Positions 17,556 to 27,671 of a stretch of 64,000 nucleotides of DNA are shown here, piece after piece. The DNA lies in the NCBI GenBank assembly GCA_029858965.1, contig JAOUDZ010000006.1, forward strand, positions 42,004 through 106,003, given 5' to 3'. The notes below the pieces were generated by a model, which was given only the letters and a program-made list of their open reading frames with translations, made no database searches and was not told the origin of the DNA. This stretch comes from Cyclobacteriaceae bacterium (GTDB lineage: Bacteria; Bacteroidota; Bacteroidia; Cytophagales; Cyclobacteriaceae). Numbering within the stretch: position 1 is the first letter of the stretch; each line of letters opens with the position of its first letter. The translations under genes and the position numbers were made by a program.

Positions 17556-18995
17556 CTAGTTCAGCCTTACGAAAGCCTGGATTAGGTCCATTATTCCGCT
17601 CGGATTCGTTCCGATCCAAACCAGCAGCAAGGTAAGGACAGCCATGGTTACGCCGCTAACAATGTAAATCGAGGGGTATAGTTGGTCTGATGGTCGCTCC
17701 TTTTCATAGGGCTCAAACATGGTGGCGATGATCTTGATATAGTAATATAGGCCAATCGCACTGTTAACTGCCAGCATCAGCACCAGTAGCCATTGCCCGT
17801 TACCTACGCCCGCCGCCACGATATAAAATTTGCCTATGAATCCTGCCGTCAACGGGATACCCGCCAGAGACAGGAGCATGGCTGTAAAAATAGCTGCTGT
17901 CCATGGTCGTGCCCAGAACAGCCCTTTATAATCTTCCCGCATTTCTGCATCACGGTCCCTGTCCGACAAAGTAGCCAGTATTCCAAACGCGCCAATGGTC
18001 GTGATAAAATAGGCAACCAGATAAAAAGTAACGGCCTGCACGCCCAGCGTGCCGCCCGCCAAAAAGGCCACCAGGATGTACCCAACATGGGAAATAGACG
18101 AGTATGCAAGGATGCGCTTGACATTGTTTTGACGCAATGCCAGGAAATTGCCGATAAACATAGATGCTATGGCAATAACTGCAAAAGCCATCATCAAAGC
18201 AGTGTACCGATAGCCATCAATCACAACAAAAAAGCGCACCAATAGTGCCATCATCCCCCCCTTTGAGACTGTTGCAATATAAGCCGTCACCGGTGCAGGA
18301 GCGCCTTCGTATACGTCGGCAGTCCACATGTGAAACGGTACGACACCCAATTTAAATCCTATGCCCACAGTCATCAGACCAAGACCAGCAAACACGACCG
18401 GCGACATACTGCTTGACGATGCGAGGTGTTTTGCTATACCAGAAAATTCCATGGAACCTGCAGATGCATACACCAGTGCCATCCCAAAAAGTAAAAAAGC
18501 GGATGAAAATGCAGCCAATATTAAATACTTTATGCCTGCCTCATCCGAGCGCTCTCGCTTACGAAGATAGGTTATCATGGCATAGAGTGATACACTCAGA
18601 ATTTCCAGGCCGAGAAACAATGAAATGAAATGTTTACTGATCACCAGCACCACCGCACCCAGGGTTGCCAGGATAAGTAAAATATAATATTCCTCTTTAC
18701 GCTCTTCGCGTTGCTCAAAATAAGCATAGGAAATCATACTGACCGCCAAAGCGGATAACAATATTAATCCTGTATTGAATGTCCCGAAACCGTCAATAAT
18801 AAACAGCGGCTCGATTATCCATTTTGTTTTAGCGCTAAATAGGGCAATGTAAATAAAGTCTGCCGCCAGCGATACCGTAGTGATCAGGTAAATCACTTTA
18901 TGGTTTCGTTTAACCGCAATGGAAAACAAAATGAGAATAGCCGCGCTAGTCAGGATAAAAATCGGAATAACGCTCAGCAGATCGGTTTTACTCAT
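17556..18995 (-). CDS. nuoN: NADH-quinone oxidoreductase subunit N
   Basis: 479 residues and about 14 membrane helices. One of three Mrp-antiporter-like proton-pumping subunits of complex I. Conserved features include FKLGVVPFHMWTADVYEGAP (broken helix and the Lys-bearing segment) and KRILAYSSISHVGYI. Its ATG lies eight bases inside the end of nuoM, so the two are translationally coupled. It is the last gene of the nuo operon. Confidence 0.95.
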   Translation of the reverse strand: MSKTDLLSVIPIFILTSAAILILFSIAVKRNHKVIYLITTVSLAADFIYIALFSAKTKWIIEPLFIIDGFGTFNTGLILLSALAVSMISYAYFEQREERKEEYYILLILATLGAVVLVISKHFISLFLGLEILSVSLYAMITYLRKRERSDEAGIKYLILAAFSSAFLLFGMALVYASAGSMEFSGIAKHLASSSSMSPVVFAGLGLMTVGIGFKLGVVPFHMWTADVYEGAPAPVTAYIATVSKGGMMALLVRFFVVIDGYRYTALMMAFAVIAIASMFIGNFLALRQNNVKRILAYSSISHVGYILVAFLAGGTLGVQAVTFYLVAYFITTIGAFGILATLSDRDRDAEMREDYKGLFWARPWTAAIFTAMLLSLAGIPLTAGFIGKFYIVAAGVGNGQWLLVLMLAVNSAIGLYYYIKIIATMFEPYEKERPSDQLYPSIYIVSGVTMAVLTLLLVWIGTNPSGIMDLIQAFVRLN

Positions 18996-20526
18996 CCTCC
19001 CCTCCTTTCTGTGCTATGCCTGGTCTCAGATCCTCCCGTATGTCATCAACCTTGGTCTGTGCACTGATAACACGCTCCACAGAGCGCTTCACTGTATTCA
19101 ACACAGGCTGTGGAAATAAGCCCAGCCAAACAATAAAGATTACCATCGGCACCACCATTAACTTCTCACGCAGGGAAAGATCAGGCAACGTAACGTGTGT
19201 CATCTCTGCGCCGTTAAATACGCTTTGCAAAAATCGCAGTGAGTAGACCGTCGCAGCAACAAGACCCAACGTCGCGAAAATTGTAAGCGTATGACTGGCT
19301 TTCCAGGCACCTACAAGGGTAAGAAATTCCGCGACAAAATTTCCCAGTCCTGGTAGCCCAAGCGAAGCCATCGCAAAGATGAGCGCTATTGTTCCCATAA
19401 AAGGCATCTGCTTCCAAAAGCCGCCCATTTGATCTATATCACGCGTATGGATTCTTTCATAGATAAATCCGGCAATAATAAAGAGAGCGCCAGTACTGAT
19501 TCCATGGGTTATCATTTGCATCACTACGCCCTGGACAGCCAATTCATTAAACGCAAAAACACCCAGCATCACAAATCCCATGTGGCTCACACTCGTATAG
19601 GCTACCAGTCGTTTTAAGTCGGTTTGAGAAAAAGCGAGCAAAGCTCCGTATAGGATTCCTATTACGCCGAGTAACATTGCCCATGGCGCGATCTCGTGTG
19701 CTGCGTCAGGAAACAAAGGCACGACAAAACGCAATAGGCCATAGGCCCCTGTTTTTAAGAGCAGGCCCGCTAAAATCACGCTTCCCGCTGTCGGTGCCTC
19801 CGCATGCGCATCGGGTAACCAGGAGTGAAAGGGAACAACCGGTAACTTGACAATGAATGCTGCCAGGAACCCTAACATTAACCACCGCCCCACTTCGGGA
19901 GAAAATGTTGTCCCGAGTAATTTAAAATAGTCGAACGTGTACTCGCCCGTCAGATTTCCGTGGACAAAGTATAAACCAAGAATCGCAACAAACATAAGGA
20001 GCCCACTTGCCTGCGTAAAGATGAAAAACTTAAAAGCTGCATACCTCCGGTTCTCATGTCCCCAAATTCCAATAAGCAAGTACATGGGAATGAGCATGAC
20101 TTCCCAGAAGAAATAGAACAGGAACAAATCCATGGTAAGGAATACACCGGTAATACCAGCTAAAACCCACAACAAATTGAAATGAAAGAAACCAATTTTG
20201 TATTGCAATTCCTTCCACGATGTAAGCACCGCAAGAATACCCAGGAAGAAGGTAAGGATTAACATCACCAGGCTTAGTCCGTCCAACGCTAAATAAAAAC
20301 TAATTCCAAAGCTTGGAATCCAGGGTATGCGGTAATAAAGTAACCATGATGACTCGGATAATATCGCAATCTCATTTTGCGCAGCCAGCAAATAGGAAGC
20401 CAGACAAAAATTGATAATCAGGGCAAGCATGGAAATCCATCTTGAAATGCTGGCATTCCAGTACTCGGCAATCCACGCCAGAATTCCGCCGACAAATAGG
20501 ATAATGATAAACCAAAGTAGTATCAT
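18988..20526 (-). CDS. nuoM: NADH-quinone oxidoreductase subunit M
   Basis: 512 residues from ATG at 20526, which overlaps the nuoL stop (ATGA). An upstream extension of the frame lies inside nuoL and is not used. Antiporter-like proton-pumping subunit with about 14 helices. Conserved motifs include VKLPVVPFHSWLPDAHAEAP, the channel Lys in this region, and LKRLVAYTSVSHMGFV. The Glu in FFWEVMLIPMYLLIG matches the helix 5 Glu of NuoM. Confidence 0.95.
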   Translation of the reverse strand: MILLWFIIILFVGGILAWIAEYWNASISRWISMLALIINFCLASYLLAAQNEIAILSESSWLLYYRIPWIPSFGISFYLALDGLSLVMLILTFFLGILAVLTSWKELQYKIGFFHFNLLWVLAGITGVFLTMDLFLFYFFWEVMLIPMYLLIGIWGHENRRYAAFKFFIFTQASGLLMFVAILGLYFVHGNLTGEYTFDYFKLLGTTFSPEVGRWLMLGFLAAFIVKLPVVPFHSWLPDAHAEAPTAGSVILAGLLLKTGAYGLLRFVVPLFPDAAHEIAPWAMLLGVIGILYGALLAFSQTDLKRLVAYTSVSHMGFVMLGVFAFNELAVQGVVMQMITHGISTGALFIIAGFIYERIHTRDIDQMGGFWKQMPFMGTIALIFAMASLGLPGLGNFVAEFLTLVGAWKASHTLTIFATLGLVAATVYSLRFLQSVFNGAEMTHVTLPDLSLREKLMVVPMVIFIVWLGLFPQPVLNTVKRSVERVISAQTKVDDIREDLRPGIAQKGGEDE

Positions 20527-22403
20527 AACAGTAAACCTAAAGTCAAAATAAAAATTGCTCCGATTACAAGGCCCATGATGTACCATCGAAGAATGCCTCC
20601 TTGTGTCTTTGCAAAAACGCGATGCATGAAATCTGTCAGCAAAACTATACCCGTATAGCATTTATCCACCGGGTCTCCCTTATACATGGTAGACAACCAA
20701 ACAAAGGGCCTTATGAAGATTGTTTGATACAAGACATCAAAACCCCAGCCTGTAAACCAGATATGGTGAATGCCCGCAAAGGAACTTTTGATTTTTCCGG
20801 GAAGTGCTGGTTTCTTTAGGTAGAAATAGTAAGCAAGATACACCCCGCTAAGGGAAAGGATAATGGATATAGATTGAATAGCCCATTCGGCACTTGCTAT
20901 TCCGGGTCGTAGGATAACGGACGGTAATACCGGGGACAGCAAATCTGAAAGCAATTCAAGATGTCCTATGGTATGAGGTAACTCAATAAAACCACCGACA
21001 AGCGAAAGGATGGCCAACACTACTAACGGTACCGTCATGAGGTTACCTGCACGATGCGTCACCGTTGATTTAGCTTCTCCAAAGAAGGTAACAAAAACCA
21101 TCCTGAACGTGTAGGCAGAAGTTATAAAAGCGCCAAATAATGCCGCCAGGAAAAACCACACGTTGCCTTTTTCACTGGCAAATGTAAGCCACAGGATATT
21201 ATCCTTGCTGTAAAAACCCGCTGTTATAAAAGGTATGGCAGCAAGAGAAGCGGCGCCAATCAGAAAAGTCCAGTAAACCGCAGGAAGCTTCTTTCTAAGA
21301 CCTCCCATTTTAAACATATCGTGCTCATGATGGAGGAGTAATATAACGGCTCCCGCACCGAGGAATAAGAGTGCCTTGAAAAAAGCATGGATCATAAAAT
21401 GAAAAACTGCTGCGGACCATGCCCCAACCCCCAGGGCAAGAAACATGTATCCAATCTGGCTTATGGTGGAATAGGCCAGTACGCGCTTCAAATCGTATTG
21501 CGTAAGTGCACTAAAGCCGGCCAACAATAAAGTGACCGCACCAATTATTGCAACACATTGCTGCGCTAACGGTGCCAACTCAAACATGACGTGCATGCGC
21601 GCAATAAGGTATACCCCGGCAGTAACCATCGTGGCGGCGTGAATCAAAGCGCTTACCGGAGAGGGTCCAGCCATAGCATCTGGCAACCAGGTTTGTAAAG
21701 GAAGTTGCGCTGATTTTCCAACAGCTCCCCCCAGCAACAACAGCGCTATGATAACGGCAGTCTGTGACCCCACAGTCCAGACTTGCGGTGCTTGTGCCAG
21801 AATTTCAGGAATGGCCAAGGTTCCAAAGGCGTCAAAGAGCATGAACAACCCAATTGCCATTGCCGTATCCCCTACCCGGGTAACGATAAAAGCCTTGCGT
21901 GCAGCATCCCCGTTATTTTTGTCCTCATACCAGAATCCTATCAGCAAAAAGCTGCAGAGTCCCACACCTTCCCACCCCAGGTAAAGGAGTAGAAGATTAT
22001 CGGCCAGCACAAGGAAAAGCATGGAGCAGACAAATAAATTAAGGTAAGCGAAGAATCTTGAGAACCCTTCGTCCCCTGCCATAAATGCCGTAGAATAAAC
22101 ATGGATAAGAAAACCGACGAATGTTATGACAAAAATGAAGATGAGCGAAAGCGGGTCAAGGTGAAGGGCAAAAGATGGTGAAAATCCTGCAACATCAATC
22201 CAGCTCCACAACAATAAGTTGAATGAGCTTTCCGACGATGAAATAAAAGTTGTACCGACTAAAATGGTTATGAGCGCCGCCAGCCCTACGCTACCCACCC
22301 CGATAACGGCTACCATAGTGCGTGAAATCCTCGTCCCGAAAAGGATCAACACAAGCGCCCCTAAAAAGGGCAAAGCTGGTACAAGCCACAATAAATCCAT
22401 CAT
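20523..22403 (-). CDS. nuoL: NADH-quinone oxidoreductase subunit L
   Basis: 626 residues. Largest antiporter-like subunit, with the C-terminal lateral helix expected to brace the membrane arm. Motifs include LLYLGWEGVGLCSFLLIGFW, KSAQLPLQTWLPDAMAGPSP and VSALIHAATMVTAGVYLI, the proton-channel core, plus LKRVLAYSTISQIGYM. The stop overlaps the nuoM ATG by four bases. A 66-base gap separates it from nuoK. Confidence 0.95.
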   Translation of the reverse strand: MMDLLWLVPALPFLGALVLILFGTRISRTMVAVIGVGSVGLAALITILVGTTFISSSESSFNLLLWSWIDVAGFSPSFALHLDPLSLIFIFVITFVGFLIHVYSTAFMAGDEGFSRFFAYLNLFVCSMLFLVLADNLLLLYLGWEGVGLCSFLLIGFWYEDKNNGDAARKAFIVTRVGDTAMAIGLFMLFDAFGTLAIPEILAQAPQVWTVGSQTAVIIALLLLGGAVGKSAQLPLQTWLPDAMAGPSPVSALIHAATMVTAGVYLIARMHVMFELAPLAQQCVAIIGAVTLLLAGFSALTQYDLKRVLAYSTISQIGYMFLALGVGAWSAAVFHFMIHAFFKALLFLGAGAVILLLHHEHDMFKMGGLRKKLPAVYWTFLIGAASLAAIPFITAGFYSKDNILWLTFASEKGNVWFFLAALFGAFITSAYTFRMVFVTFFGEAKSTVTHRAGNLMTVPLVVLAILSLVGGFIELPHTIGHLELLSDLLSPVLPSVILRPGIASAEWAIQSISIILSLSGVYLAYYFYLKKPALPGKIKSSFAGIHHIWFTGWGFDVLYQTIFIRPFVWLSTMYKGDPVDKCYTGIVLLTDFMHRVFAKTQGGILRWYIMGLVIGAIFILTLGLLL

Positions 22404-22469
22404 ACGATTCTCTTCATATCTTTCTGTTCACTATACTATCCATGCAATCGAAGTTTTCAATTTCCATTT

Positions 22470-22778
22470 TCATCCATTCATCTTACTTGCTGCATCACTG
22501 TCAAGTGTTTTAAGCTGATGATATATCTGGAGAATTAAAGCAAGACCTACTGAGACCTCTGCGGCGGCCATGGTCAGAATAAAGATGAACATTACCTGAC
22601 CATCCGCCTGCGCCCATTTCGCGCCGGCCACAATAAATGCCAGCCCTGCGGCATTCAACATAATCTCAACAGAAATGAGCATAAAAATAATATTGCGTCT
22701 CGTCAACACACCAATCATTCCCAGTATAAAAAGAATACTGGCCAGTACTAGGCCGGATTCTATCGGTACATCATCCAT
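22470..22778 (-). CDS. nuoK: NADH-quinone oxidoreductase subunit K
   Basis: 102 residues, three membrane helices. Contains both conserved membrane glutamates: one in [16 protein letters not shown] and one in [14 protein letters not shown]. These form part of the central proton relay of complex I. It lies 34 bases downstream of nuoJ. Confidence 0.95.
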   Translation of the reverse strand: MDDVPIESGLVLASILFILGMIGVLTRRNIIFMLISVEIMLNAAGLAFIVAGAKWAQADGQVMFIFILTMAAAEVSVGLALILQIYHQLKTLDSDAASKMNG

Positions 22779-22812
22779 TGATCATGTCATTATGTTGTAA
22801 GATCTATAAAAA

Positions 22813-23340
22813 TTATTCTTCAGCTTTTTCCAAAAACCTGTGGACTATTTTCTTTTTCTGTCTTCCCAGGTGATAAGCCCCTACTATTCCCGACATCAAT
22901 AATATTCCACTTAATTCAACACCAATAACATAAGGACCATACAGCGACATCCCCACAGCTTTAGCATCAACCATTGGGTAGCCTGAGCTGGAAACGCCGC
23001 TTGCGGTAACTACATAAAGTAGTTCCACCAACAAGATGAGCGATAAGACAGCAGGCCCGATAAATATCCCGCGACTCAGCCATTTTCGTTCCTGTTCTAC
23101 CGCCTCTGCTTTGAGATTAAGCATCATGATTACAAAAATGATGAGGACCACTATCGCCCCCGCATACATGATTACCTCCAGCGCTGCAATAAATGGCGCG
23201 CCTAAAATATAGAACACTACCGCAACGGCCATGAACGAGAGTACGAGATACAGTAAGGCATGAATCAAATTATGGCGTGTAATCACCATGATCGTGGCAT
23301 ATACAGCAACAGCGGATGCGATGTAAAATGTTACTTCCAT
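22813..23340 (-). CDS. nuoJ: NADH-quinone oxidoreductase subunit J
   Basis: 175 residues with five membrane helices. The conserved NuoJ core EVIMYAGAIVVLIIFVIMML (helix 3, including the pi-bulge region that drives the coupling movement) is present. It starts directly at the edge of the heptamer tandem array that separates it from nuoI, so its translation signals are unlike those of the other nuo genes. Confidence 0.95.
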   Translation of the reverse strand: MEVTFYIASAVAVYATIMVITRHNLIHALLYLVLSFMAVAVVFYILGAPFIAALEVIMYAGAIVVLIIFVIMMLNLKAEAVEQERKWLSRGIFIGPAVLSLILLVELLYVVTASGVSSSGYPMVDAKAVGMSLYGPYVIGVELSGILLMSGIVGAYHLGRQKKKIVHRFLEKAEE

Positions 23341-23417
23341 ATACCTTATACCTTATACCTTATACCCTATACCCTATACCTTATACGTTATACCCTGCAC
23401 CTTATACCCTGCACCCA
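23341..23417. repeat. Heptanucleotide tandem array, 11 units
   Basis: Plus strand reads ATACCTT three times, ATACCCT twice, then ATACCTT, ATACGTT, ATACCCT, GCACCTT, ATACCCT and GCACCCA. Eleven 7-base units run from the nuoJ ATG (23340) to just before the nuoI stop (23423). On the transcribed strand the unit is AAGGTAT, so the array places an AAGG-containing repeat directly in front of the nuoJ start codon. Confidence 0.9.
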
Positions 23418-23422
23418 CACCC

Positions 23423-23938
23423 CTAGGGCATCAGGCTCTTAACATCCACAGGTTTCTGCTCATTCTGCCCCTCCCCTTTTCCTTTTATGCCCATTGTCAT
23501 CCCGGCTACTTTATAATAGTTGTAGCCCTCATATTTGCCTTGCCCATCGATTAACAAATCCTTTTTTTCGTAAACGAGGTTCTGGCGATTATATTCGGCC
23601 ATTTCAAAATCAGGTATCAGTTGAATGGCGTATGTAGGGCATGCTTCTTCACAATATCCGCAGAAAATACAACGTGAAAAATTGATCCGAAAAAACTCAG
23701 GATACCTTCTTCCACTTTCATCTTCTGTTGCCTGTAAGGAAATGCAGTCTACCGGGCAGGCCGCGGCACACAAGTAGCAGCCTACACAACGTTCACCCAT
23801 ATCCGGATCACGCGTTAAAACGATTCTTCCACGCCATCGTGTTGAGAGCTTGTTTTTCTGCTCAGGATACAAGACGGTTTCACGCTTATGAAACATGTGC
23901 ATAAAGGTGATCCACATACTACGAACGATGCTAAACAT
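23423..23938 (-). CDS. nuoI: NADH-quinone oxidoreductase subunit I
   Basis: 171 residues. Two ferredoxin-type [4Fe-4S] motifs, [15 protein letters not shown] (about 51-65) and [14 protein letters not shown] (about 90-103), hold clusters N6a and N6b, which pass electrons to NuoB. The C-terminal tail ([15 protein letters not shown]) is a little longer than in E. coli. It lies 25 bases after nuoH. Confidence 0.95.
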   Translation of the reverse strand: MFSIVRSMWITFMHMFHKRETVLYPEQKNKLSTRWRGRIVLTRDPDMGERCVGCYLCAAACPVDCISLQATEDESGRRYPEFFRINFSRCIFCGYCEEACPTYAIQLIPDFEMAEYNRQNLVYEKKDLLIDGQGKYEGYNYYKVAGMTMGIKGKGEGQNEQKPVDVKSLMP

Positions 23939-23963
23939 AACGCTTGTTGTTAATCATAATGCC

Positions 23964-24926
23964 CTAAGGTGTTCTCAACAATACAACAGCTCCTGTAATC
24001 ATAAGATTAATCAGTGTTAACGGTAGCAATATCTTCCATCCAAATTCCATGAGCTGGTCATATCGCGGCCGTGGCAACGATGCGCGCAACAAAATAAAGA
24101 GGCAGATAAAAGCAAATGTTTTCAAGACAAACCATATAATGGGCGGCAGAAAATCAGGGCCAAGCCATCCTCCAAAAAATAAACACACGGTCACGCTGGA
24201 AATCAGTGTTATCCCCAGATATTCTCCCACAAAAAACATCCCGAATTTCATGCCCGAGTATTCTGAATGAAACCCTGCCACCAACTCGCTTTCTGCTTCC
24301 GGTATATCAAATGGCAGACGGTGTGTTTCGGCAATGCCCGCAATAAAGAATATTACGAAGCCAACAAACTGTGGAATGACATACCACATTCCTCTTTGCC
24401 CTTCTACAATATCTTCCAGTCTGAAAGAGCCGGATAGCAGTACGGTGCCCATCAGCGCCAGTCCCATGAAAACCTCATATGAAATCATTTGTGCTGCTCC
24501 GCGCATGGCGCCAAGCAATGAGTACTTATTATTAGAAGCCCAGCCCCCGAGAATAATACTGTAGGCTCCCATAGAGGACATTGCCAAAAAGAAAAGGATA
24601 CCGATGTTCAGGTCAGCCACGATAATCCCCGGCGCAAAGGGGATAATGGCAAATCCTAAGAAGACCGAAATCATAACGATGGCTGGCGCGAGAACAAATA
24701 CGGCCCTATCCGCGAAAGGTGGAATCCAGTCTTCTTTGAAGAACAATTTTAGGGTATCAGCCAGCACAATGAGTACCCCAAACGGGCCCGCACGATTAGG
24801 ACCATAGCGATCCTGCCACAGTGCCAATAACCTGCGCTCCAGCCAGATCAGTCCGGGAGCAACAACGAGTAGTCCCGCTAGAACCCCGACGATGATGAAT
24901 AACTGATCAAGTGTTGATTCGTCCAT
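23964..24926 (-). CDS. nuoH: NADH-quinone oxidoreductase subunit H
   Basis: 320 residues with eight membrane helices. Conserved quinone-chamber segments are [20 protein letters not shown] near the N-terminus, [20 protein letters not shown] in the middle, and [17 protein letters not shown] near the C-terminus. The E-x-E-L cluster links the quinone pocket with the proton channels. It starts two bases after the nuoG stop. Confidence 0.95.
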   Translation of the reverse strand: MDESTLDQLFIIVGVLAGLLVVAPGLIWLERRLLALWQDRYGPNRAGPFGVLIVLADTLKLFFKEDWIPPFADRAVFVLAPAIVMISVFLGFAIIPFAPGIIVADLNIGILFFLAMSSMGAYSIILGGWASNNKYSLLGAMRGAAQMISYEVFMGLALMGTVLLSGSFRLEDIVEGQRGMWYVIPQFVGFVIFFIAGIAETHRLPFDIPEAESELVAGFHSEYSGMKFGMFFVGEYLGITLISSVTVCLFFGGWLGPDFLPPIIWFVLKTFAFICLFILLRASLPRPRYDQLMEFGWKILLPLTLINLMITGAVVLLRTP

Positions 24927-24928
24927 AA

Positions 24929-27619
24929 CTATGCTCTATTAAGAATTCCCCAAGCCGGCAATTCTACATAGGGTAAACCTTTTAAACCATTTGGCAGCCC
25001 AGCAACTCCGCTGGGCATAGTATCACTTAGCCGCACAGGTAATTGATACTGCTGACCCTTAATATCAAATGAAAGGGTTTGCTTTTCATGGACATTAAGC
25101 GCAATCGCATCTTTTGCGCTGACCATGATATATCCTTCCGGCACCCGCTGCTCTACGGAAAGCGACCGCGCACTCAATTCCTCAGATCCAAAAATATGGT
25201 ACAGGGGCACGATCAAAAGTTGTCCCTCCTTCGACACAAACTTTTCCGACACCGTGGTAAAATAATTTACGCTTCCTTGTTCAACAGGCTCAAAAAGTCT
25301 AATGCCTGGATCACCACCTCGCAACGCACCTCCTACCTCCTGTTGATATTTGTTGATCGATTGCACCGAATTCCAACCGGGTGACCAGAAAAAAGGTATC
25401 ATCGTCGACGGCGGCTCACCGCGCATGCCTTCCATAGTATAAGAAAGCGGCGAATCCGTATCCTCCGGTGGCTTTGGTTCACTCACATTAATGTTCGCCA
25501 GTATGGCGGTTCGCCCGCTGTAACGGTGTGGTTCCCTTGGAACACGTTGTCCGTTAATCCGGAAGTCTGCAGACGGCGTAATCTGATCTACACCCTTTAA
25601 CAACAGCTCAGCTTCGACCATTGCGCGGGTGATATCATCAAAATTCTTCCATGGCATCATTGTGCTATTTCCCATGGCCATACTCATGGCTAACAGCCAC
25701 CGCCAGCTCTCCTGGATTTCCGTGTGGCCTTCATACACCTGAAAGAATCGCTGAGCGCGTCCTTCATTATTGATGAGTACACCATCCGATTCCGCAAACG
25801 ACCCGGCTGGAATTGCAACGCTGGCTTTGTGCATGGTTTCGGTAATGGTGTGATCCAACACGACTACTTGTGCGCATGTTTTCAAAAATTCATCAACCTC
25901 CGATTTCACACCATGCCGGTAAACATCATTCTCCAGAATGATTACCGTCTCTGCACGGCCAGCTTTCCCAGCCTCAAGCGCCGATGACAGTGCGCGACCG
26001 CCAATCATTGCCAATCCAAGTGAATTGCACTCCGGTACTGTGAGTACTATTCCTGTTTGTGTGTTCTTTTTGGTAAGGGCCCATGAAATATTGGCTGCTG
26101 CCTTGATAATATCCTCTGAGCCGCACGATGATCCTGAAATCACAACCGGGTGCTTAGCGGCAGACAATGAATCCGCAATTTTCTGTGCTATGTTTTTCAC
26201 ATACGGCGTAAGATGCTGATCCGCCGGAGCCGTGCTATCGAGTAAGTTTGCTACCGCAAATCCCAGTTGTGCAATTTCAGACGGAGACATTTTGAGTGAT
26301 TCGGTTGCGATATCATCAAGCTTAGTAGCATGTGTGGTTACGATAAAGATTGGGCCTTTCTGGTCCTGCATAAGTTCACGCGCAGCCGCATCATTCCATA
26401 AAGGAATATTGAGTTTTTCGACTTCCTGCAACGGCTGTTGTAGGGCACTTTGACGGACGGCAAGCGCCAGCATCGGTGCCGTATTGGTTAAATCTTCACC
26501 CAGTACAAAAACGACATCTGCCTTTTCAACTTCCATCATGGTAGGTGTCCGTGCGGATCCTTCCCGAAGTATCCTGAGGATTAACGCAGAGAGGTTATGC
26601 GCTTTGTCAGATACACCATGAAAAAAATTAGCTTCGCCAACGAGCGTTTTTAGCGCAAAGTTTGATTGCAACGATGCCCGTGGAGAACCAATACCAATGA
26701 CATTGCCACGCTGTAACGTTGCTGCAAGCGCCTGCATTACCTTTTCTTTGTCAGCTTCCTGGCCATTTATCAAAGGCTTCCGGATCCGGCCAGGTGCGTT
26801 TACAAATTCATAACCAAAACGTCCACGGTCGCAGATAAAATAACCATTAACCTGACCATTGTACCGGCTCGTAATTGAACGCAACTTACCGTATCGCTCG
26901 CCGGCAATAATGTTACAACCAAGGCTGCAATGCTGGCAAATGGAAGGCGCAGTAGTAAGATCCCATTTGCGTGTGTAATGTTGCTTTAGTGTTTTGTCTG
27001 TGAAAACACCAGTTGGACAAACTTCGGTAAGATTCCCACTAAATTCGCTTTCCAACACACCCTCTTCGTGTCTGCCAAAATACACGTTGCCTTTTGATGC
27101 AAAAACATCGAGATCATTACCGCCTGCGTAATCTTTATAGAACCGGACACAGCGATAACATTGAATGCAACGGTTCATTTCATGGTTAATGAATGGACCA
27201 AGATATTGATTCTGATGCGTTCTTTTTTTGTATTGAAATCTTCTGTAGGCATGCCCAGTCATCACGGTCATATCCTGGAGGTGACAGGATCCTCCTTCAT
27301 CGCACACCGCACAATCATGAGGATGGTTTGTCATTAACCACTCCGTTATGTGTCCACGGAATTCATGGGCCTCTTCGTCTTTAATCGAAATACGCTGATT
27401 GTCAATAACGGGTTCCATACACGACATGACCAGTCTCCCTTTCTTGTCATCCCCGTCTTTAAACACTTTTATGGCACACTGACGGCATGCACCGACAGAA
27501 CCCATTGCCGGATGCCAGCAGAAGTAAGGCAGGTCAAGACCTAATGTAAGACAAGTCTCCAAAAGGTTCTTGCCGGCTTGAACTTCATACGGTTTGTTAT
27601 CAATGTAAAGCGTCGCCAT
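24929..27619 (-). CDS. nuoG: NADH-quinone oxidoreductase subunit G
   Basis: 896 residues. The N-terminal third carries the clusters: [2Fe-2S] [15 protein letters not shown], [4Fe-4S] N5 with His ligand in [15 protein letters not shown], [4Fe-4S] [10 protein letters not shown] plus a later CPTG, and an N7-type motif CQHCSLGC with a fourth Cys in [10 protein letters not shown]7 is found only in some bacteria, such as E. coli. The rest is a molybdopterin-oxidoreductase-like fold without evidence of bound cofactor. It carries electrons from NuoF to NuoI in the peripheral arm. Confidence 0.95.
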   Translation of the reverse strand: MATLYIDNKPYEVQAGKNLLETCLTLGLDLPYFCWHPAMGSVGACRQCAIKVFKDGDDKKGRLVMSCMEPVIDNQRISIKDEEAHEFRGHITEWLMTNHPHDCAVCDEGGSCHLQDMTVMTGHAYRRFQYKKRTHQNQYLGPFINHEMNRCIQCYRCVRFYKDYAGGNDLDVFASKGNVYFGRHEEGVLESEFSGNLTEVCPTGVFTDKTLKQHYTRKWDLTTAPSICQHCSLGCNIIAGERYGKLRSITSRYNGQVNGYFICDRGRFGYEFVNAPGRIRKPLINGQEADKEKVMQALAATLQRGNVIGIGSPRASLQSNFALKTLVGEANFFHGVSDKAHNLSALILRILREGSARTPTMMEVEKADVVFVLGEDLTNTAPMLALAVRQSALQQPLQEVEKLNIPLWNDAAARELMQDQKGPIFIVTTHATKLDDIATESLKMSPSEIAQLGFAVANLLDSTAPADQHLTPYVKNIAQKIADSLSAAKHPVVISGSSCGSEDIIKAAANISWALTKKNTQTGIVLTVPECNSLGLAMIGGRALSSALEAGKAGRAETVIILENDVYRHGVKSEVDEFLKTCAQVVVLDHTITETMHKASVAIPAGSFAESDGVLINNEGRAQRFFQVYEGHTEIQESWRWLLAMSMAMGNSTMMPWKNFDDITRAMVEAELLLKGVDQITPSADFRINGQRVPREPHRYSGRTAILANINVSEPKPPEDTDSPLSYTMEGMRGEPPSTMIPFFWSPGWNSVQSINKYQQEVGGALRGGDPGIRLFEPVEQGSVNYFTTVSEKFVSKEGQLLIVPLYHIFGSEELSARSLSVEQRVPEGYIMVSAKDAIALNVHEKQTLSFDIKGQQYQLPVRLSDTMPSGVAGLPNGLKGLPYVELPAWGILNRA

Positions 27620-27671
27620 TATTCATCGTTGTCAGTAATATTTATTTCAATTTCAATTCTGCCAGGTACAA

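Noticed and set aside
20527..20661. N-terminal extension of nuoM into nuoL
   Set aside because: The extension lies in the nuoL coding region in another frame; ATG at 20526 overlapping the nuoL stop gives a normal NuoM start.
23341..23417. Repeat array considered as CRISPR
   Set aside because: Units are 7 bases, directly adjacent and without spacers; no cas genes are near.
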